A stretch of 64,000 nucleotides of DNA. It comes from Candidatus Pullichristensenella avicola (lineage in GTDB: Bacteria > Bacillota > Clostridia > Christensenellales > Aristaeellaceae). A program made the translations under genes and the position numbers. The stretch's first letter is position 1; the number at the start of each line of letters is the position of its first letter. The stretch lies in the NCBI GenBank assembly GCA_018711655.1, contig DVIA01000065.1:62001-126000 (forward strand), in the 5' to 3' direction. The notes under the pieces are model-generated. The model saw nothing but the letters and a program-made list of their open reading frames with translations, was not told where the DNA came from and did not search any database. Shown here piece by piece: positions 31,658 through 40,994 of this stretch.

Positions 31658-32392
31658 ATGCCCAAATTGGAACCATACGCGCGCGCGCTGCCGTACAGCT
31701 ACGCGCTGGGCCTGTTCCCTTCGCTGACGCTGATCGACGCCCGGCCGGAACTGGCCATGCGTCTGCTTGTACACCCGGATGGAATGGGCGGCGAAGGCGT
31801 GGAAAAACTGCGCGCGCGTTGCCGCGATCTCGGCGTGCGCGAAGAGGAGGCCGCGCGCGTCCTGCGCCGCGAATCGAAAAAGGACAACTGCTATGCCGGC
31901 ATCGTCTTTGAAAAACGGGAGGGCGAGCTGAACGGGAACAGAAATCACGCCGTGCTCTGCCAGATTTCCGACGGCGGCAACCTGGGAACGGCGCTGCGCT
32001 CGCTTTTGGGCTTCGGCTACGAGGATGTGGCGCTTGTCCGCCCCTGCGTGGACGCTTTCGATCCGCATGTCGTCCGCGCCTCCATGGGCGCGTTCTTCCG
32101 CCTGCGGCTGCGCACGTTCGATACCTTTGAAGATTATCGCGCCCTCTATCCCGAGCGCCCGCTCTATCCCTTTATGCTCGACGGGGCCTTGCCGCTGGAC
32201 GAGGTGGCCGCCGCGGCGCGCACGCCGTTTTCCCTGGTGTTTGGCAACGAGCAGAGCGGTTTGCCCGCTGTGTTTCAAACGTATGGACAAAGCGTATTCA
32301 TTCCCCAGAGCGACAAGATCGACTCTCTCAACCTTTCCGTCGCCGTTTCCATCGGCGCGTATGCCTTTCGGCAAAAGGAGGAAACACTATGA
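31658..32392 (+). CDS. TrmH/SpoU-family RNA 2'-O-methyltransferase
   Basis: 244 residues. The SPOUT knot motifs are visible: HAVLCQISDGGNLGTALRSLLGFGYEDVALV (motif 1, N-GT-R), PFSLVFGNEQSGLP (motif 2, FGNE-GL) and VFIPQSDKIDSLNLSVAVSIGAYAFR (motif 3, SLN-S-A). An N-terminal 90-residue extension probably binds RNA. Members methylate 2'-OH of rRNA or tRNA with SAM; the target is not evident. Starts after GATCCGAGGTGAAAAC and overlaps the next gene by ATGA. Confidence 0.9.
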   Translation: MPKLEPYARALPYSYALGLFPSLTLIDARPELAMRLLVHPDGMGGEGVEKLRARCRDLGVREEEAARVLRRESKKDNCYAGIVFEKREGELNGNRNHAVLCQISDGGNLGTALRSLLGFGYEDVALVRPCVDAFDPHVVRASMGAFFRLRLRTFDTFEDYRALYPERPLYPFMLDGALPLDEVAAAARTPFSLVFGNEQSGLPAVFQTYGQSVFIPQSDKIDSLNLSVAVSIGAYAFRQKEETL

Positions 32393-32934
32393 TCTATGAT
32401 GACGCGCGCGAATTGATCTGCGAACTTGTGCGTCTGCAGCGGCCATTTTTCCGCCCTGTGAAGCTCTTGGCGATCGGCTGTTCTTCCAGCGAGATCGCCG
32501 GCGGAACCATCGGCCATGCTTCGACCTATGAACTGGGCGAGCAGGTATGCCGCGCGGCGCTGGATTGCGCGAGCGAGTTGGGCTTCGCCTGCGCCTTTCA
32601 GTGCTGCGAGCATTTGAACCGCGCGCTGGTAATCGAACGCGAGGAGGCCGACCGGCGCGGTTTGCAGATCGTCTGCGCCGTGCCGCGGCCCAAGGCTGGC
32701 GGTTCGCTGGCCACGGCCGCCTACCGCGCCATGCGCGACCCCGTTCTGGTGGAGAGCGTCGCGGCGGACGCGGGCATCGACATCGGCCAGACGCTGATTG
32801 GCATGCACCTGCGCCGCGTGGCGGTGCCGGTGCGCCTTGCGCGCAAAACAGTCGGCGAGGCGCTGGTCACCGCGGCGCGCACGCGCCCCCCGCTCATCGG
32901 CGGCGAGCGCGCACGCTATACGCCGGAGGACTGA
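32389..32934 (+). CDS. UPF0340 / TIGR01440 family protein (YwlG-like)
   Basis: 181 residues. The family blocks LLAIGCSSSEIAGGTIGHAST, AFQCCEHLNRALVIE, IVCAVPRPKAGGSLATAAY and GIDIGQTLIGMHLRRVAVPVRL are all present. It is a widespread Firmicutes family of unknown function, often beside serine hydroxymethyltransferase or ribose-5-phosphate isomerase genes; neither is here. Translationally coupled to the TrmH gene. Confidence 0.88.
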   Translation: MIYDDARELICELVRLQRPFFRPVKLLAIGCSSSEIAGGTIGHASTYELGEQVCRAALDCASELGFACAFQCCEHLNRALVIEREEADRRGLQIVCAVPRPKAGGSLATAAYRAMRDPVLVESVAADAGIDIGQTLIGMHLRRVAVPVRLARKTVGEALVTAARTRPPLIGGERARYTPED

Positions 32935-32957
32935 CCGACCTGTGGAGGGAAGCCGCC

Positions 32958-34523
32958 ATGTTCAGCCAGCATCTCAACGCCATTGTGCGCACGTTCGACG
33001 CCCGCCGCGTGCCGGTTCCCCGCATACCCGCGGCGCTGAAGGCAGCCTTTGCCCATGAAGCGCGGCGCGCGCTTTCGCATACGTTGCGCGTCCCGCCCCT
33101 CTCCGAGCGGCGCGAAAATCCCAGCGCTTATCAGGCGCTTGTGCGCGAACGGCGCCGCGATCTCGAAGCGCTGCTGCTTTCCGACGCGGCCGACGGCGGA
33201 CGCGCGCTCGATCTTGTCTGCGCCATCTGCGAAGAATCGCGCTGGGCCGCGGGGGCGGGCGCAGTTTTTGAGGACGAAGCGCATCCTGAAATCGACCTGC
33301 AGGCGGCGGATACGGCGGCGCTGCTGGCCTGGGCCTGGCTGCTTCGGAGCGAAGCGTTTGGAGCCGACGCGCCCCGCGTGCGCGCGCGGATGCAGTTTGA
33401 AATCCGGCGGCGGATCCTTCGCCCGCTTCTTGCGTGCGAGGACTATCTTTGCACAACGGCGACGCTGTGCGCGGCGGCGACCGCGCTTTTGCTTATTGAG
33501 GACGACCGCGAAGCGCTTGCCGTTTCTCTGCGCCCGCTTTTGCGCCTTCTGGACGCCGCCTATGCCTGCGCCGAGCGCGCGCGCGTGCCGCTTGAAGATC
33601 GCCTCTGCGACGCCTGCGCGGTGGCGGACCTGGCATTTCTGGTGCGAAAGGCGACCGTCGGCGCCGTGGACCTTCTGCGCGAAGCGCCCTTCCCCGCCTG
33701 GCTGGACGAACTGCTCTTCGGGCATATTCAGGACGACTGGTTTTTTACCTGCACGCGCGGCGCGGACCGGCCGGCGCTCTCCGGTGCGGCGTTGTACCGC
33801 CTTGGCTGCCTGTGCGGCGACGGCGCGCTGCGTTGCCTGGGCGCGGCGCTGCATCGCGGACGCGCCCAGGCCTCTCCCACGGCCACGGGCCGCCTGCTGG
33901 ACGCCTCGCTGCGCGAGGAACTTGACGCGGAGTTCTCTCCCGCGCCCCGGCTCAAGCACGCCGCGCTGGAGGACGGGCGCCTCATGGTCGCGCGCGGCGC
34001 GGGATTCTTCTGCGGCGTTACCAGCGGCGGCGATCGCGGCAATGTCGGCGATCTGTGCGTGTTCCTGGAGCGCGCCTGCGTCCTCAGCGGCGGTAACCTT
34101 CCCCTGGAGCAGCTGCCGCGCCCGGAAAGCGAGCCTCTGCCCGATTGGAACTTTTCCGACGAAACGCGCGCCATCATGAGCGTAGACGTTACGCCCGCAT
34201 ACGCGCCGGAGGCAATGGTGCGCGCCCATCAGCGCACGTTGATGCTCTCGCGCGAGGAATACGGCGCGCAGCTGGTGGACGTATTTGATCTGGCCGCGCC
34301 GCGGGCGTTGCGCTACGTCTTTCACACGCCCTTTGCGCCCGAGTTTTTCCGCGGCGGCGCGCGGCTTGGCGCGATGCGCCTGGCATGGGACGGCGCGCCG
34401 GAGACGGACGCCCGTCGCCTTCCCGGCGACGCCGTCTTTTCCGACGGGCTCTGGGAACTGACGCTGACCTATCCCGAGGCGGCGCAGCGCGCCATGTTCA
34501 CGTTCTTTATGCGCCACGCCTGA
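32958..34523 (+). CDS. Uncharacterised protein, possibly heparinase II/III-like
   Basis: 521 residues, rich in Ala/Arg helices for the first 300 residues (an alpha/alpha-toroid-like run with repeated aromatic/leucine helices such as LLAWAWLLRSEAF and LLRLLDAAYACAERA), then a beta-rich C-terminal half beginning near LKHAALEDGRLMVARGAGFFCGVTSGGDRGNVGDL and ending LWELTLTYPEAAQRAMFTFFMRH. This domain order is that of heparinase II/III-like lyases, but I cannot place the catalytic Tyr/His with certainty, and no signal peptide is present. Starts after GTGGAGGGAAGCCGCC, 23 nt after the UPF0340 gene, so it belongs to the TrmH operon. Confidence 0.45.
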   Translation: MFSQHLNAIVRTFDARRVPVPRIPAALKAAFAHEARRALSHTLRVPPLSERRENPSAYQALVRERRRDLEALLLSDAADGGRALDLVCAICEESRWAAGAGAVFEDEAHPEIDLQAADTAALLAWAWLLRSEAFGADAPRVRARMQFEIRRRILRPLLACEDYLCTTATLCAAATALLLIEDDREALAVSLRPLLRLLDAAYACAERARVPLEDRLCDACAVADLAFLVRKATVGAVDLLREAPFPAWLDELLFGHIQDDWFFTCTRGADRPALSGAALYRLGCLCGDGALRCLGAALHRGRAQASPTATGRLLDASLREELDAEFSPAPRLKHAALEDGRLMVARGAGFFCGVTSGGDRGNVGDLCVFLERACVLSGGNLPLEQLPRPESEPLPDWNFSDETRAIMSVDVTPAYAPEAMVRAHQRTLMLSREEYGAQLVDVFDLAAPRALRYVFHTPFAPEFFRGGARLGAMRLAWDGAPETDARRLPGDAVFSDGLWELTLTYPEAAQRAMFTFFMRHA

Positions 34524-34605
34524 CTGCGGGAGGTCGCTTTTCGCCGCGCCCCGGCTCTGTTTGAAAACGAGCTTTTCAAAGCGCGGTCTGGTTTGGGAGA
34601 GTGTC

Positions 34606-35499
34606 ATGGAGATACGCGCCTATGAACGCGGCGACCTGGACGCGCTGCTGAATTTGTTTTACGACACGGTGCACACCGTCAACCTTGGCGATTACACGCA
34701 GGCGCAGGTGGACGCCTGGGCGGACGGCCGCCCCGACCGCTCGGCGTGGGCGAAATCGCTGGCGGCGCATTGCACGCTTGTCGCGGTGATCGACGGCGAC
34801 ATCGTCGGTTTCGGCGATATCGACGAGGACGGCTACCTCGACCGCCTCTATGTACATCACGCGTTTCAGGGACGCGGCGTCGCCACGGCGCTGTGCGACC
34901 GCCTGGAAGCGCATGTCCCGGCAAAGGCGGTGACAACGCACGCCTCCATTACGGCGCTGCCGTTCTTTCTGCGGCGCGGCTATCGGCTTACGCGGCCGCA
35001 AACCGTGCTGCGAAACGGCGTCGCGCTGACAAACTTTGCGCTTGTCAAGCCGCCCGCCGCTATCGAGCACACTTATCTGTTTCGCCCTCTGCGCTGGATG
35101 ATGCAGGGAACGTACTTCGACGCGGAGGGCGCGCCGTCCCCCCTGCGCGGCGAAGCAACGGTAACGCGCGAGGGACAAACCTGGCGTCTGCGCAGTTGTT
35201 TCCAGGCCTGCGGCAAAGCGCCGCGGCGCTCTTGCTGCGACGCCGCCATTGAAAAAGGCGACGCGCCAGGCCGCTTGCGCTGGGCCGGCGTTGACCCCGC
35301 GCTCGGCGCGCTTTGCGGAACGTTTGAGATGGCCGGACCGGCGATCTTTTCCAGTTGTATTTCACAAGATGAAGTATATAGCGGCCGGGAAACGCTGTTT
35401 TTCCGCGACGCGCGCAGGTACGATAGCGCCGGCGTCGTCTTTTGCCGCGGCGCGCGCCTGTTTGGCTGGACGGCGCGTTTGCGCGCGTGCGATGATTGA
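34606..35499 (+). CDS. GNAT-family acetyltransferase with C-terminal extension
   Basis: 297 residues. Residues 1-155 are a GNAT domain: MEIRAYERGDLDALLNLFYDTVHTVN, VGFGDIDEDGYLDRLYVHHAFQGRGVATALCDRLE (the Q/R-x-x-G-x-G/A acetyl-CoA loop as FQGRGVA) and the end strand ASITALPFFLRRGY. It resembles YafP-like GNATs. The remaining 140 residues (LFRPLRWMMQGTYFDAEG onward, with several Cys) are unrecognised and may be a lipocalin- or SRPBCC-like appendage. Starts after GGGAGAGTGTC. Confidence 0.8.
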   Translation: MEIRAYERGDLDALLNLFYDTVHTVNLGDYTQAQVDAWADGRPDRSAWAKSLAAHCTLVAVIDGDIVGFGDIDEDGYLDRLYVHHAFQGRGVATALCDRLEAHVPAKAVTTHASITALPFFLRRGYRLTRPQTVLRNGVALTNFALVKPPAAIEHTYLFRPLRWMMQGTYFDAEGAPSPLRGEATVTREGQTWRLRSCFQACGKAPRRSCCDAAIEKGDAPGRLRWAGVDPALGALCGTFEMAGPAIFSSCISQDEVYSGRETLFFRDARRYDSAGVVFCRGARLFGWTARLRACDD

Positions 35500-35691
35500 T
35501 GCAAGCGGGCCTCCCCGGTGCTGAAAAACCCCGCCCGCAGGCGCAGGTTTCTTTTTGGCGTCTTTTGCAGAAAAACCTTGCCGCCTTCCGCCGCAGGGCG
35601 ACGCCTGCGCGGGCGACCCCGCGACGCGCTTTGCCGTTCCCCGGCGCGCGGGTTTGCCCTGCCCCACGCAAAGCCGCAGAGCAAAAATGAA

Positions 35692-35718
35692 CGAAAAAGG
35701 CCGGCAAATACGCCGGCC
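35692..35718 (-). terminator. Terminator of the XRE regulator gene
   Basis: On the minus strand GGCCGGC (35718-35712), six-base loop, GCCGGCC (35705-35699), then TTTTTC. The stretch 35500-35691 holds nothing recognisable. Confidence 0.8.
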
Positions 35719-35783
35719 ACAAACAACAAAGATGAATTTTGCCTGCAGCGCGAAAACGCGCGCATCCCGTTGCAATTGCGCGT

Positions 35784-36104
35784 TTACGGTATGTTGGGCA
35801 GATCGTGTTCGCGCAGCACGTTGACGATATCGTTGAGAATCGCGCGATTGTGTTCAGACAGATACGCCTCCGTGGGGAACGGCCCGCGCGTGACCACCAG
35901 CGAATCCTGCAAAATTGCGTCCATGGACACGCCCAGCGCGTTGGCGATGCTCACCAGCGTTTCCAGGCTCGCCTTGCGCGAACCGCGCTCGATGTGGCCG
36001 TAAAACGGCAGCGAAATGCCCGATTTTTCCGCCGCGGCCTTCTGCGTCAAGCCCATCAGTTTCCGCTGTTTGCGGATTCTCTGCCCCATTCTTACATAAT
36101 CCAT
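35784..36104 (-). CDS. Small XRE-family transcriptional regulator
   Basis: 106 residues. The HTH is at residues 8-62: GQRIRKQRKLMGLTQKAAAEKSGISLPFYGHIERGSRKASLETLVSIANALGVSMD, a textbook Cro/C1 domain. The 40-residue tail (SEHNRAILNDIVNVLREHDLP) is probably for dimerisation or ligand. Monocistronic with its own promoter and terminator. The target is unknown; it lies next to, and divergent from, lonA. Confidence 0.88.
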   Translation of the reverse strand: MDYVRMGQRIRKQRKLMGLTQKAAAEKSGISLPFYGHIERGSRKASLETLVSIANALGVSMDAILQDSLVVTRGPFPTEAYLSEHNRAILNDIVNVLREHDLPNIP

Positions 36105-36191
36105 TGCAAATTCCTTTCCGCGCCCTTAGGGCAGCGATCCGTAGTTTTGTGAAGCTGCTTCTGGCAAACACGCGCTCCACTATTATAGGTT

Positions 36192-36220
36192 ATTATACAC
36201 CATTCAGCCGGATTTTGCAA
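36192..36220 (-). promoter_or_regulatory. Promoter of the XRE regulator
   Basis: Minus strand TTGCAA (36220-36215), 17 bp, TATAAT (36197-36192). Confidence 0.65.
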
Positions 36221-36358
36221 GAACAAGGACAGACCAAAAACTTGTCAATTTCGCCCAAAATTGCGCGTGACATCTGTGTTTTTTCCCACTTTCCGGCAAA
36301 AAACGCGCCTTTCGCCAGTTCTGTGCAGGGAAGCAAGAAAACACCATGGCTCCGCCTC

Positions 36359-36386
36359 TTGATTCTTAACGGTATGTCTGTATAAT
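36359..36386 (+). promoter_or_regulatory. Promoter of lon
   Basis: TTGATT (36359-36364), 16 bp, TATAAT (36381-36386), 31 bp before the GTG start. No CIRCE or CtsR-like repeat is seen. Confidence 0.6.
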
Positions 36387-36417
36387 AATTGTATCAACAC
36401 CGCAAAGGACGTGCACC

Positions 36418-38787
36418 GTGAGCAAACGCATTGATCAACAGGCCCATCCGGGCGTTTTGCCGCTTCTGCCCCTGCGTGGGCTGCTCGCTTTTCCCAATAC
36501 CGTAATGACGCTCGATCTGGGGCGCAGCCGCTCGGTCGCGGCGCTGGAAAGCGCTCTGGAGGGCGACAAACGCCTTTTTGTCGTAGCGCAGCGCGACGCG
36601 GGCGTGGAATCCCCGCACCTGGAGGACATGCACACCGTAGGCACGGTGGTGGATGTCAAGCAGGTGCTGCGCCTGCCCGACGACAGCGTGCGCATTCTGG
36701 TAGAGGGTCAGTGTCGCGCCATTCTCCTGGGCGTGGAGGAGCGCGGGGATATGCAGCGCGCCGAGGTCATGGTGCTTGATTCGCGCGCGGAAGAGCCCTC
36801 TGACAGCGAAGCGCTTGAGCGCGAAGCCATGATGCGCGCCATCCGCGAAGCGGCCTTCCGCCTCGAAACGGCGCGCGGCGAGCATATGTCCGCCGAGTTG
36901 CGCCAGCAGATCCGCGGAGAAAAGCGCGCCGACGCCCTGTGCGACGTGACGGCGGCAAATCTGCTGGGCAGCGTTGAGGACAAGCAGGCCGTGCTGGAAT
37001 GCATGGACGTGCGTCGCCGCATGGAAACGCTGCTGGTCATGCTCGGAAACGAAGCGGAAATCGCGCGCCTGCAGGAAAAAATCCAGGCACAGGTGCGCGA
37101 AAACATCGACAAGGCAAATCACGAATACTATTTGCGCGAGCAAATACACGTCATCCAGGAAGAACTCGGCGAGGACGAGGACGAGGAACTGCGCGCGCTG
37201 CGAAAGCGGCTGCAAGCCTCCAAAATCTCCGGCGAAGCGCGCGAGCGCACTGAAAAGGAACTTGCGCGCCTGGCGCGCACGTCCATCCACGCCCCCGAGA
37301 GCGCCGTTCTGGAAACGTATATCGAAACCATGCTCGATCTGCCCTGGGGCGTCAAAACCGGCGGGAAGATCGACCTCAAGCGCGCCCGCCGCGTGCTGGA
37401 CAAGGATCACTATGGCATGCGCGATATCAAGGATCGGCTGTTGGAGTACCTGGCCGTGGCGCAGCGGCGCGGCGATTTGAAAAGCCCCATTCTCTGCCTG
37501 GTCGGCCCTCCGGGCGTGGGCAAGACCTCCATCGCCCGTTCCGTAGCGCGCGCTTTGGGGCGGAAATTTGCGCAGATGTCGCTTGGCGGCGTACACGACG
37601 AAGCGGAAATTCGCGGCCACCGGCGCACCTATGTCGGCGCCATGCCGGGGCGTCTGCTTTCCGCCATCCGCTATTGCGGCGCCATGGATCCCGTGTTCCT
37701 GCTCGACGAGGTGGATAAGGTGTCGCGAGATACGCGCTCTGACCCCGCCTCGGCGCTGTTGGAGGCGCTCGACCCGGCGCAAAACGCCGCGTTCCGCGAC
37801 CATTATGTCGAAGCTCCATTCGACCTTTCGGGCGTTTTGTTCATCACCACGGCGAATACCACCGACACCATCGACCGCGCCCTGCTCGACCGCATGGAGG
37901 TTATCGAGGTGCCCAGCTACACGCTGGAGGAAAAAACGGCGATCGCCAGAAAATACCTGGTTCCCAAACAACGCGAGGCGCACGGGCTGGACAGCGCTTC
38001 CCTCAAAATCAGCGATCGGGCGCTGCGCGCGGTGGTGGAAAATTACACGCGCGAAGCCGGCGTGCGCGAACTGGAGCGCGCCATCGCCCGCATCTGTCGC
38101 CGTGCGGTGCTCTCCCTGCAGCAGGACGCCTCCCTTTCCTGCGTGCGCGTGGGGCCGGAAGATCTGCACGCGCTTCTGGGCGCGCCGCGCGTCCCGCATC
38201 GCGGCGGCGCGGGCGCGGCGCGCGTGGGGCGCGTCAACGGCCTTGCCTGGACGAGCGTGGGCGGCGAGGTCATGCCCGTGGAGGCGCTGGCGCTGGAGGG
38301 CAAGGGTGAAATCAAGCTGACCGGCAAGCTGGGCGAGGTCATGCGCGAATCGGCGCAGATCGCCCTGAGCGTTGTGCGCGCCCGCCTGCGCGACTATGGC
38401 CTGGCGCCGGATTTCCTCGAAAAGCACGACCTGCATGTACACGTTCCCGAAGGCGCCGTGCCCAAGGACGGCCCATCGGCCGGCGTGGCGCTGGCCTGCG
38501 CCATGCTGTCGGCGGCGACGGGCGTTCCCGCCCGCGCAGACGTGGCCATGACCGGCGAGATTACGCTGCTGGGCGACGTTCTGCCCATTGGCGGCGTGCG
38601 CGAAAAGCTCCTGGCCGCCTATCGCGCCGGGATCACGGATATCCTCCTGCCGCGCGAAAACGAGCGCGACCTGGAGAAAATTGACGCCGCCATTCTGCAA
38701 AAGCTGCGCCTGACCTTCCTGGAGAACGTAGACGAGGCGCTCGCCCTGGTTTTGCCAAAGCGGCGGGAAATGAAGGTGGCCGTATGA
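36418..38787 (+). CDS. lon: ATP-dependent protease Lon (LonA)
   Basis: 789 residues, complete. N-terminal LAN domain (LPLLPLRGLLAFPNTVMTLDLGR), coiled region, AAA+ module with GPPGVGKTSIARSVA and VFLLDEVDKV, and a protease domain with GPSAG (Ser687) and the lysine in GGVREKLLAAYRAG. A cytoplasmic quality-control protease. GTG start after AAAGGAC. The lon-ysxC order is conserved in Firmicutes; the stop overlaps the ysxC start by 4 nt. Confidence 0.96.
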   Translation: MSKRIDQQAHPGVLPLLPLRGLLAFPNTVMTLDLGRSRSVAALESALEGDKRLFVVAQRDAGVESPHLEDMHTVGTVVDVKQVLRLPDDSVRILVEGQCRAILLGVEERGDMQRAEVMVLDSRAEEPSDSEALEREAMMRAIREAAFRLETARGEHMSAELRQQIRGEKRADALCDVTAANLLGSVEDKQAVLECMDVRRRMETLLVMLGNEAEIARLQEKIQAQVRENIDKANHEYYLREQIHVIQEELGEDEDEELRALRKRLQASKISGEARERTEKELARLARTSIHAPESAVLETYIETMLDLPWGVKTGGKIDLKRARRVLDKDHYGMRDIKDRLLEYLAVAQRRGDLKSPILCLVGPPGVGKTSIARSVARALGRKFAQMSLGGVHDEAEIRGHRRTYVGAMPGRLLSAIRYCGAMDPVFLLDEVDKVSRDTRSDPASALLEALDPAQNAAFRDHYVEAPFDLSGVLFITTANTTDTIDRALLDRMEVIEVPSYTLEEKTAIARKYLVPKQREAHGLDSASLKISDRALRAVVENYTREAGVRELERAIARICRRAVLSLQQDASLSCVRVGPEDLHALLGAPRVPHRGGAGAARVGRVNGLAWTSVGGEVMPVEALALEGKGEIKLTGKLGEVMRESAQIALSVVRARLRDYGLAPDFLEKHDLHVHVPEGAVPKDGPSAGVALACAMLSAATGVPARADVAMTGEITLLGDVLPIGGVREKLLAAYRAGITDILLPRENERDLEKIDAAILQKLRLTFLENVDEALALVLPKRREMKVAV

Positions 38788-39389
38788 TGACCATCCGCAG
38801 CGCGCGCTTTGTGGTTTCTCTGGATCGCCTGCGCCCCTTTCCCGGTCAGGGACTGCCCGAAGTGGCCATGGCCGGCAAATCCAACGTGGGCAAATCCTCC
38901 ATGATCAACAGTTTGCTGGGCAATTCCAAATTGGCGCGCATCTCTTCGGAGCCGGGAAAAACGCGCCTGGTGAACTTCTTTTCCGTCAACGAACGGCTTT
39001 TGCTGGTCGATTTGCCCGGCTACGGCTTCGCCAAGGCGCCAAAGGCCGAGCGCGAGCGCTGGGCGGGCATGATCGAGGGCTATCTGGAGAATTCCAGGCA
39101 TCTGCGGCGCGTTTTGCACCTGGTGGATATCCGCCACGCGCCAACGCGCGACGACCAGACGATGGTGGAATACCTGCGCCACTACGATATCCCCTTCACC
39201 GTGGTGGCCACCAAGGCCGACAAGGTCTCCCGCGCGGCGCGGGGGCGGCTGATCCCCGTCATCTGCCGCGCGCTGGCCGTGCAGCCCTGGGAAATCGTGC
39301 CCTATTCCTCTGTAGACGGCTCCGGGCGCGAGAAAATTCTTGAGATTCTTGAAAACGAAATGACCGCTGAGGATGATCGACATGAATAA
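38784..39389 (+). CDS. ysxC: Ribosome biogenesis GTPase EngB/YsxC
   Basis: 201 residues. G1 GKSNVGKS, G3 DLPGYGFA, G4 TKADK and G5 SSVDGSG are all present. The family assists late 50S subunit assembly. Coupled to lon by an ATGA overlap; its last codons overlap the start of the EamA gene. Confidence 0.95.
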   Translation: MMTIRSARFVVSLDRLRPFPGQGLPEVAMAGKSNVGKSSMINSLLGNSKLARISSEPGKTRLVNFFSVNERLLLVDLPGYGFAKAPKAERERWAGMIEGYLENSRHLRRVLHLVDIRHAPTRDDQTMVEYLRHYDIPFTVVATKADKVSRAARGRLIPVICRALAVQPWEIVPYSSVDGSGREKILEILENEMTAEDDRHE

Positions 39390-40266
39390 ATCGTTTCGCG
39401 GCGCGCTCTGCCTCGCCTTTGCCGCGCTGATCTGGGGCATGGCCTTTTCCGCGCAAAGCGAAGCCGCCAAATCCATGGGGCCGTTCGCCTTCACGGCGGC
39501 GCGCTCGCTGATTACCTTTGCCGCGCTGGGGCTTTTTGTGCTCCTGCGCCGCGGACGCGAGGCGCGGCGCGGCGCGCCGGCGCGCGCATACATAAAAGTG
39601 GGCGTTCCCCTGGGCGTTTTGATGTTTCTGGCCACGGCGCTGCAGCAGATCGGCCTCGGGCATACGACGGTGGCCAAGAGCGGCTTTATCACGGCGCTGT
39701 ATATCGTACTGGTCCCGCTTCTCGGGCTTGTGTGTTTCCGCCGCCGGGTCGCGCCGATGGTATGGGCGGGCGTGGCGCTCTCCGTCGTGGGGCTGGCGCT
39801 TCTATGCCTGAAAGACGACTTCAGCGTCGGTTATGGCGACCTGATCACGCTGGCCTGCGCGCTGATGTTTGCGGTGCACATCGTGGCTGTGGACCGCTTT
39901 GCCGGCGATTTGGGCGCGCCGCAGTTGTGTTGCGCGCAGTTTGGCGTGGCGGGCGTATTGTCGCTTTGCGTCGCGCTTTGTACTGAAACGGTGCGCCCTG
40001 CGGATATGCTCGCCTGCTGGCCGAGCCTTCTATATGTCGGGCTGTGTTCCGGCGCGCTGGGCTATACGCTGCAGATCGCCGGACAGAAGTATACCGAGCC
40101 GACCGTCGCCTCGCTGATCCTCTGCCTGGAAAGCGTGTTCGCCGCCCTGGGCGGCTGGCTGCTATTGGGGCAGACGCTGATGCCGCGCGAAGTTGCCGGC
40201 TGCGCGGTGATGCTCGCCGCCTGCGTGCTTGCCCAGCTTCCCGAACGCCGGCAAGGCCTGGCCTGA
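39382..40266 (+). CDS. EamA/DMT-family transporter
   Basis: 294 residues with ten predicted membrane helices in two EamA repeats (FAALIWGMAFSAQSEAAKSMGPFAFTAARSLI and LCSGALGYTLQIAGQKYTEPTVASLILCLESVFAALGGWLLL). Such permeases export or import amino acids, nucleotides or other metabolites; the substrate is not predictable. The ATG at 39382 was chosen for spacing from GAGG; an ATG nine bases upstream is possible. It overlaps ysxC by 8 nt. Confidence 0.88.
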   Translation: MNKSFRGALCLAFAALIWGMAFSAQSEAAKSMGPFAFTAARSLITFAALGLFVLLRRGREARRGAPARAYIKVGVPLGVLMFLATALQQIGLGHTTVAKSGFITALYIVLVPLLGLVCFRRRVAPMVWAGVALSVVGLALLCLKDDFSVGYGDLITLACALMFAVHIVAVDRFAGDLGAPQLCCAQFGVAGVLSLCVALCTETVRPADMLACWPSLLYVGLCSGALGYTLQIAGQKYTEPTVASLILCLESVFAALGGWLLLGQTLMPREVAGCAVMLAACVLAQLPERRQGLA

Positions 40267-40281
40267 GGGCGAAAGTTCATC

Positions 40282-40310
40282 TTGCGCGTTTTTCCAAAAT
40301 GCGCTATAAT
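40282..40310 (+). promoter_or_regulatory. Promoter of the PH-like membrane protein gene
   Basis: TTGCGC (40282-40287), 17 bp, TATAAT (40305-40310). Confidence 0.7.
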
Positions 40311-40346
40311 ATTTTTTGATTCATGCTGAGTTAAAGGGGCGCGACC

Positions 40347-40964
40347 ATGAAAAAATTCCGACCGCACAACGCCGGGTATATCGTCGTTTATGTAGTGGTT
40401 TTGTTCGCCATCGCCGAATCCATATGGACGATTCTCTCCACGATCCGGCAAATGCAGAACCCGCAAACAAGTTCCATGGCGGATGGCTTCTTCCTATGGA
40501 CGCTGTTGATCCTGCCCGTGGCCATCCTTTACGGCAATCGCTACCGCCAAAGCGTGGTGGAAATCTCCTCCACCCATATGCGCATCGTCCGCCCGGCGCT
40601 GATCACGCCCCGGCCCGGCGAGGCGCGCGCCTCCTTCCTGTTCCGGCAGGGCGAAAACGACAACGTGCTGATCCGGCGCTCGTTCGAACTTGCGCAGCTT
40701 GCCAAGTACGGCTATATCGAAGCTTTTAACCTTCGCAGCGAGGACAAAAGCGGCGCGAAAGAGGAGGCCAAGCTCTTTCCGGTTCACGAAGTGGCTTTCA
40801 TCATGAAGGACGGACGCAACTGCCGCATGAACGCCGCCATCTACAACGCAAAACAGCTGCACGAAATCGTCTGCGCCATCCGCGACGCCACAAATATTGA
40901 GCCCACCGGCAAGCTGGCGGAGGCCCTCGAAGCGCCCGCGAATGCGTCCAAAACGACGAAGTAG
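40347..40964 (+). CDS. Hypothetical two-helix membrane protein with PH-like cytoplasmic domain
   Basis: 205 residues. Two membrane helices (YIVVYVVVLFAIAESIWTIL and GFFLWTLLILPVAILYG) form a hairpin, followed by a soluble beta-rich region (VVEISSTHMRIVRP, LFPVHEVAFIMKDGRNCRMNAAIYNAKQLHEIVCAI) that ends in an amphipathic helix, the pattern of bacterial PH/YdbS-like domains. Starts after AAAGGGGCGCGACC. Function unknown; monocistronic. Confidence 0.6.
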   Translation: MKKFRPHNAGYIVVYVVVLFAIAESIWTILSTIRQMQNPQTSSMADGFFLWTLLILPVAILYGNRYRQSVVEISSTHMRIVRPALITPRPGEARASFLFRQGENDNVLIRRSFELAQLAKYGYIEAFNLRSEDKSGAKEEAKLFPVHEVAFIMKDGRNCRMNAAIYNAKQLHEIVCAIRDATNIEPTGKLAEALEAPANASKTTK

Positions 40965-40966
40965 AA

Positions 40967-40994
40967 AAAGCCGCGGAAATCCCGCGGTTTCAGG
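40967..40994 (+). terminator. Terminator, first copy
   Basis: AAAGCCGCGGAAATCCCGCGGTTT hairpin-type sequence: CCGCGG (40971-40976) with CCGCGG (40982-40987). It ends in TTTCAGG, so its T-run is short. The same 20 bp recurs at 41122. Confidence 0.6.
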